Source: JBBCJT01 sp037190665
Lineage (GTDB): Bacteria; Pseudomonadota; Alphaproteobacteria; Acetobacterales; Acetobacteraceae
Assembly (NCBI GenBank): GCA_037190665.1
Contig: JBBCJT010000002.1
Coordinates: 1 to 7,890, forward strand
Reading direction: 5' to 3'
Length of the DNA: 7,890 nucleotides
The notes beneath the pieces were generated by a model, which made no database searches, was not told the DNA's origin, and worked only from the letters and a program-made list of their open reading frames with translations. The position numbers and the translations under genes were made by a program. Positions 6,274 to 7,890 of the stretch are shown here, piece by piece. The stretch's first letter is position 1, and each line of letters starts with the position of its first letter.

Positions 6274-7767
6274 ATGAACGACGAGTCGCCGGCCGGCTTC
6301 ACCACCGAACGCGTGCCGCTCAAGACCTTCCTGCGGCTGTTCAGCGGCATCATGCTGCCGATGTTCCTCGCCGCGGTGGACGCGACCATCGTCGCCGCCG
6401 CGCTGCCGGTGATCGCGGCCGAGCTGGGGCAGGTCGAGCGCATTTCCTGGGTCGTCGCGGGCTATCTGGTCGCGGCCACGATCGCGGCCCCGATCGCCGG
6501 GCGGCTGGGGGATGCGTTCGGGCGGCGGCAGGTCATGCTGATCGCCATCGCGCTGTTCGCCACCGCGTCCGTCGCCTGCGCGCTGTCGGTTTCGGCGTGG
6601 ATGCTGATCGGCGCACGCCTCGTGCAGGGGCTGGGCGGTGGCGCGATGATGACGCAGGCGCAGGCGCTGATCGGCGAGACGGTTCCGCCACGCCAGCGCG
6701 GACGCTTTCAGGGCTGGATCGCGACCATCTTCCTCAGTTCCTCGACCCTCGGGCCGGTGCTGGGCGGCATCCTGACGCATCATTTCGGCTGGCAGTCGGT
6801 GTTCCTGGTGAACCTGCCGCTCTGCGTGCTGGCGCTGCTGCTCGCGCTGCGGCTGGAGGCACGCCCGGGCAGCCGTCACGGCTTCCGCTTCGACTGGCTT
6901 GGCGCGCTGCTGTTCGCGACCTTCGTCGTCTGCTTCATGCTGATGCTCGATCAGGTCCGCCGCTTCTCGGTCGCCGCGGTGCTCCCGGCGGCGGCGCTTG
7001 CCGTCGTGGCCGCGGCGACATTGTGGGGGCTGCTGCGCCACGAATGGCGCGCGCCCAGCCCGCTGCTGCCGATGCCGCTGCTGACGCGGGCGGCGGTCTG
7101 GCGACCCAACGTGCTGGCGACCTGCGTGGCGGGCGTGCTGGTCGGCATGGTCAGCTTCCTGCCGCTGTGGCTGACGGCGGTGCGCGGCGTGGCGCCGGAC
7201 GGGGTGGGCTTCATCCTGATCGGGCTGACGCTGGGCATCCCGATCGGCGCGCTCATCACCGGCACGCTGATCGCGCGCACCGGCCACACCATGCTGTGGC
7301 CGTCGATCGGCATGCCGATAACGACGCTCGCCGCGCTGGGGATCGCACTGTTCGCGGATGCGATCCCCACGCCGTGGCTGCCGGCGCCGCTGCTGCTGCT
7401 CGCCGGCTTCATGGGCACGGCGATGCCTTCGGTGCAGACGACCGTCCAGACCGCCTCGGGGCCGGCCCTGCTCGGGTCCGCGGCGGCCGCCGTGCAGTTC
7501 TTCCGATCCATCGGCGCGGCCGCGGGCACGGCGATCGTGGGCACGGTGCTGTTCGCCGCGCTCGCCGCGGGGGATCCGTCCGTCGCCGCGATGTTCCGCC
7601 GGCTGGTGGATGAAGGGCCGCGCGTGCTGGAGGCCCTGCCCGCCGAGCAGCGCGCGGCGCTGGCCGGGCAGATCGGCGGGGCGTTCCGGGCGGCCTTCGG
7701 CGCGGTGGCGGTGTTCGCCGCGGTGGGGACGTGGCTGGCGTGGACCGCGCCGCTGAGGAGGGTGTGA
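6274..7767 (+). CDS. DHA2-type major facilitator superfamily transporter (drug/organic-acid:H+ antiporter-like)
   Basis: A 497-aa inner-membrane transporter of the 14-helix DHA2 (EmrB/QacA-like) kind, predicted to export a small molecule in exchange for protons. Seen: a first helix with LAAVDATIVAAALPVI (32-47), matching the DHA2 helix-1 motif with its acidic residue at Asp36; the MFS cytoplasmic-loop motif GRLGDAFGRR (76-85); RLVQGLGGGAMM in helix 4 (115-126); and the antiporter motif region LGPVLGGILTHHFGW (159-173). Hydrophobic segments continue to a C-terminal helix near 472-492. ATG 6274 starts 10 nt after the LysR stop without a good adjacent Shine-Dalgarno; a GGAGGGAAG at 6247-6255 within the end of lysR is 18 nt away, so translation may be coupled. 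The tight spacing to lysR suggests joint expression. Its substrate is unknown; export of the pathway acid, a toxic analogue or an unrelated drug all fit. Confidence 0.93.
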   Translation: MNDESPAGFTTERVPLKTFLRLFSGIMLPMFLAAVDATIVAAALPVIAAELGQVERISWVVAGYLVAATIAAPIAGRLGDAFGRRQVMLIAIALFATASVACALSVSAWMLIGARLVQGLGGGAMMTQAQALIGETVPPRQRGRFQGWIATIFLSSSTLGPVLGGILTHHFGWQSVFLVNLPLCVLALLLALRLEARPGSRHGFRFDWLGALLFATFVVCFMLMLDQVRRFSVAAVLPAAALAVVAAATLWGLLRHEWRAPSPLLPMPLLTRAAVWRPNVLATCVAGVLVGMVSFLPLWLTAVRGVAPDGVGFILIGLTLGIPIGALITGTLIARTGHTMLWPSIGMPITTLAALGIALFADAIPTPWLPAPLLLLAGFMGTAMPSVQTTVQTASGPALLGSAAAAVQFFRSIGAAAGTAIVGTVLFAALAAGDPSVAAMFRRLVDEGPRVLEALPAEQRAALAGQIGGAFRAAFGAVAVFAAVGTWLAWTAPLRRV

Positions 7768-7780
7768 CGCGGGGGTGCTG

Positions 7781-7846
7781 TCGCGGGCCTTGGAAGGGGC
7801 TTTGCCCCTTCACCCCACCAGGGGGCACGGCCCCCTGGACCCGCGA
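7781..7846. repeat. GC-rich palindromic intergenic element with three-way-junction folding potential
   Basis: Two perfect hairpins sit side by side. GAAGGGGC (7793-7800) pairs with GCCCCTTC (7804-7811) across a TTT loop, and CCAGGGGGC (7818-7826) pairs with GCCCCCTGG (7830-7838) across ACG. Both are enclosed by TCGCGGG (7781-7787), which pairs perfectly with CCCGCGA (7840-7846). The whole can fold as a closed three-way junction in DNA or RNA. It starts 13 nt after the exporter stop and could stop transcription or protect the 3' end, but no T-run follows either stem. From memory it resembles short palindromic elements scattered between genes in Acetobacteraceae genomes; I have not searched for copies. 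Confidence 0.65.
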
Positions 7847-7858
7847 TTCCTTTAAGAG

Positions 7859-7869
7859 GGCCTTCGGCC
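7859..7869. repeat. Short GGCC-TTC-GGCC stem-loop
   Basis: A 4-bp perfect inverted repeat around TTC, 12 nt beyond the larger palindromic element. It is too short to call a terminator alone but may belong to the same repeat unit. The remaining bases to the right edge (7870-7890) show no gene. Confidence 0.3.
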
Positions 7870-7890
7870 AAATCGGTCATCTGCCCCCAT

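Noticed and set aside
6139..7287. A 382-codon minus-strand frame opposite the exporter, rich in Gln, Arg and His
   Set aside because: Its composition is what the reverse complement of GC-rich membrane-protein codons gives; it also overlaps the end of lysR. No start context or domain.
6951..7880. A 309-codon minus-strand frame starting in the palindromic element at the right end
   Set aside because: The N-terminal part is translated palindrome and the rest is antisense to the exporter; composition is Ala/Ser/Pro-rich with no domain.

Overview
This is a GC-rich window of about two-thirds G+C, with strong third-position GC bias and long antisense shadow reading frames. It looks chromosomal and ordinary in base composition. 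The gene types (Bug-type solute receptor, family III CoA-transferase, crotonases, LysR regulator), together with a GC-rich palindromic intergenic element at the right end, suggest a high-GC proteobacterium. An alphaproteobacterium of the Acetobacteraceae/Rhodospirillales type is my best guess. This is inference from style; no rRNA or marker gene is present.

Layout. The left third is read on the minus strand. A family III (CaiB/BaiF) acyl-CoA transferase (548-1762) is followed 16 nt later by an enoyl-CoA hydratase/isomerase gene (531 down to base 1) that runs off the left edge. A 238-bp divergent intergenic region (1763-2000) separates this pair from a plus-strand series: a TctC/Bug-type periplasmic substrate-binding protein with a twin-arginine-like leader (2001-2981), a bifunctional enoyl-CoA hydratase/3-hydroxyacyl-CoA dehydrogenase of the FadB/FadJ type (3134-5245), a LysR-family regulator (5331-6263) and, 10 nt on, a DHA2-type major facilitator exporter (6274-7767). 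The last 120 bases hold no gene. They carry two perfect GC-rich hairpins enclosed by a third pairing, forming a three-way-junction-like palindromic element.

How the genes may work together (inference). The set reads as a small carboxylic-acid catabolic locus. The Bug receptor would capture an organic acid in the periplasm, the CaiB/BaiF enzyme would activate it by CoA transfer, and the stand-alone crotonase plus the bifunctional enzyme would carry out hydration and NAD-dependent oxidation of the acyl-CoA. LysR would sense the acid or an intermediate, and the MFS pump may export the acid or a toxic relative. An acyl-CoA dehydrogenase, a thiolase and the TctA/TctB membrane partners are not in the window, so the pathway is incomplete here and the substrate cannot be named. 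All five complete proteins keep the residues expected for activity. I see no insertion sequence, phage gene, CRISPR array, tRNA or rRNA, and no clearly novel system. The most unusual items are the three-way-junction repeat and the clustered TTC/GAA half-sites in the divergent control region.
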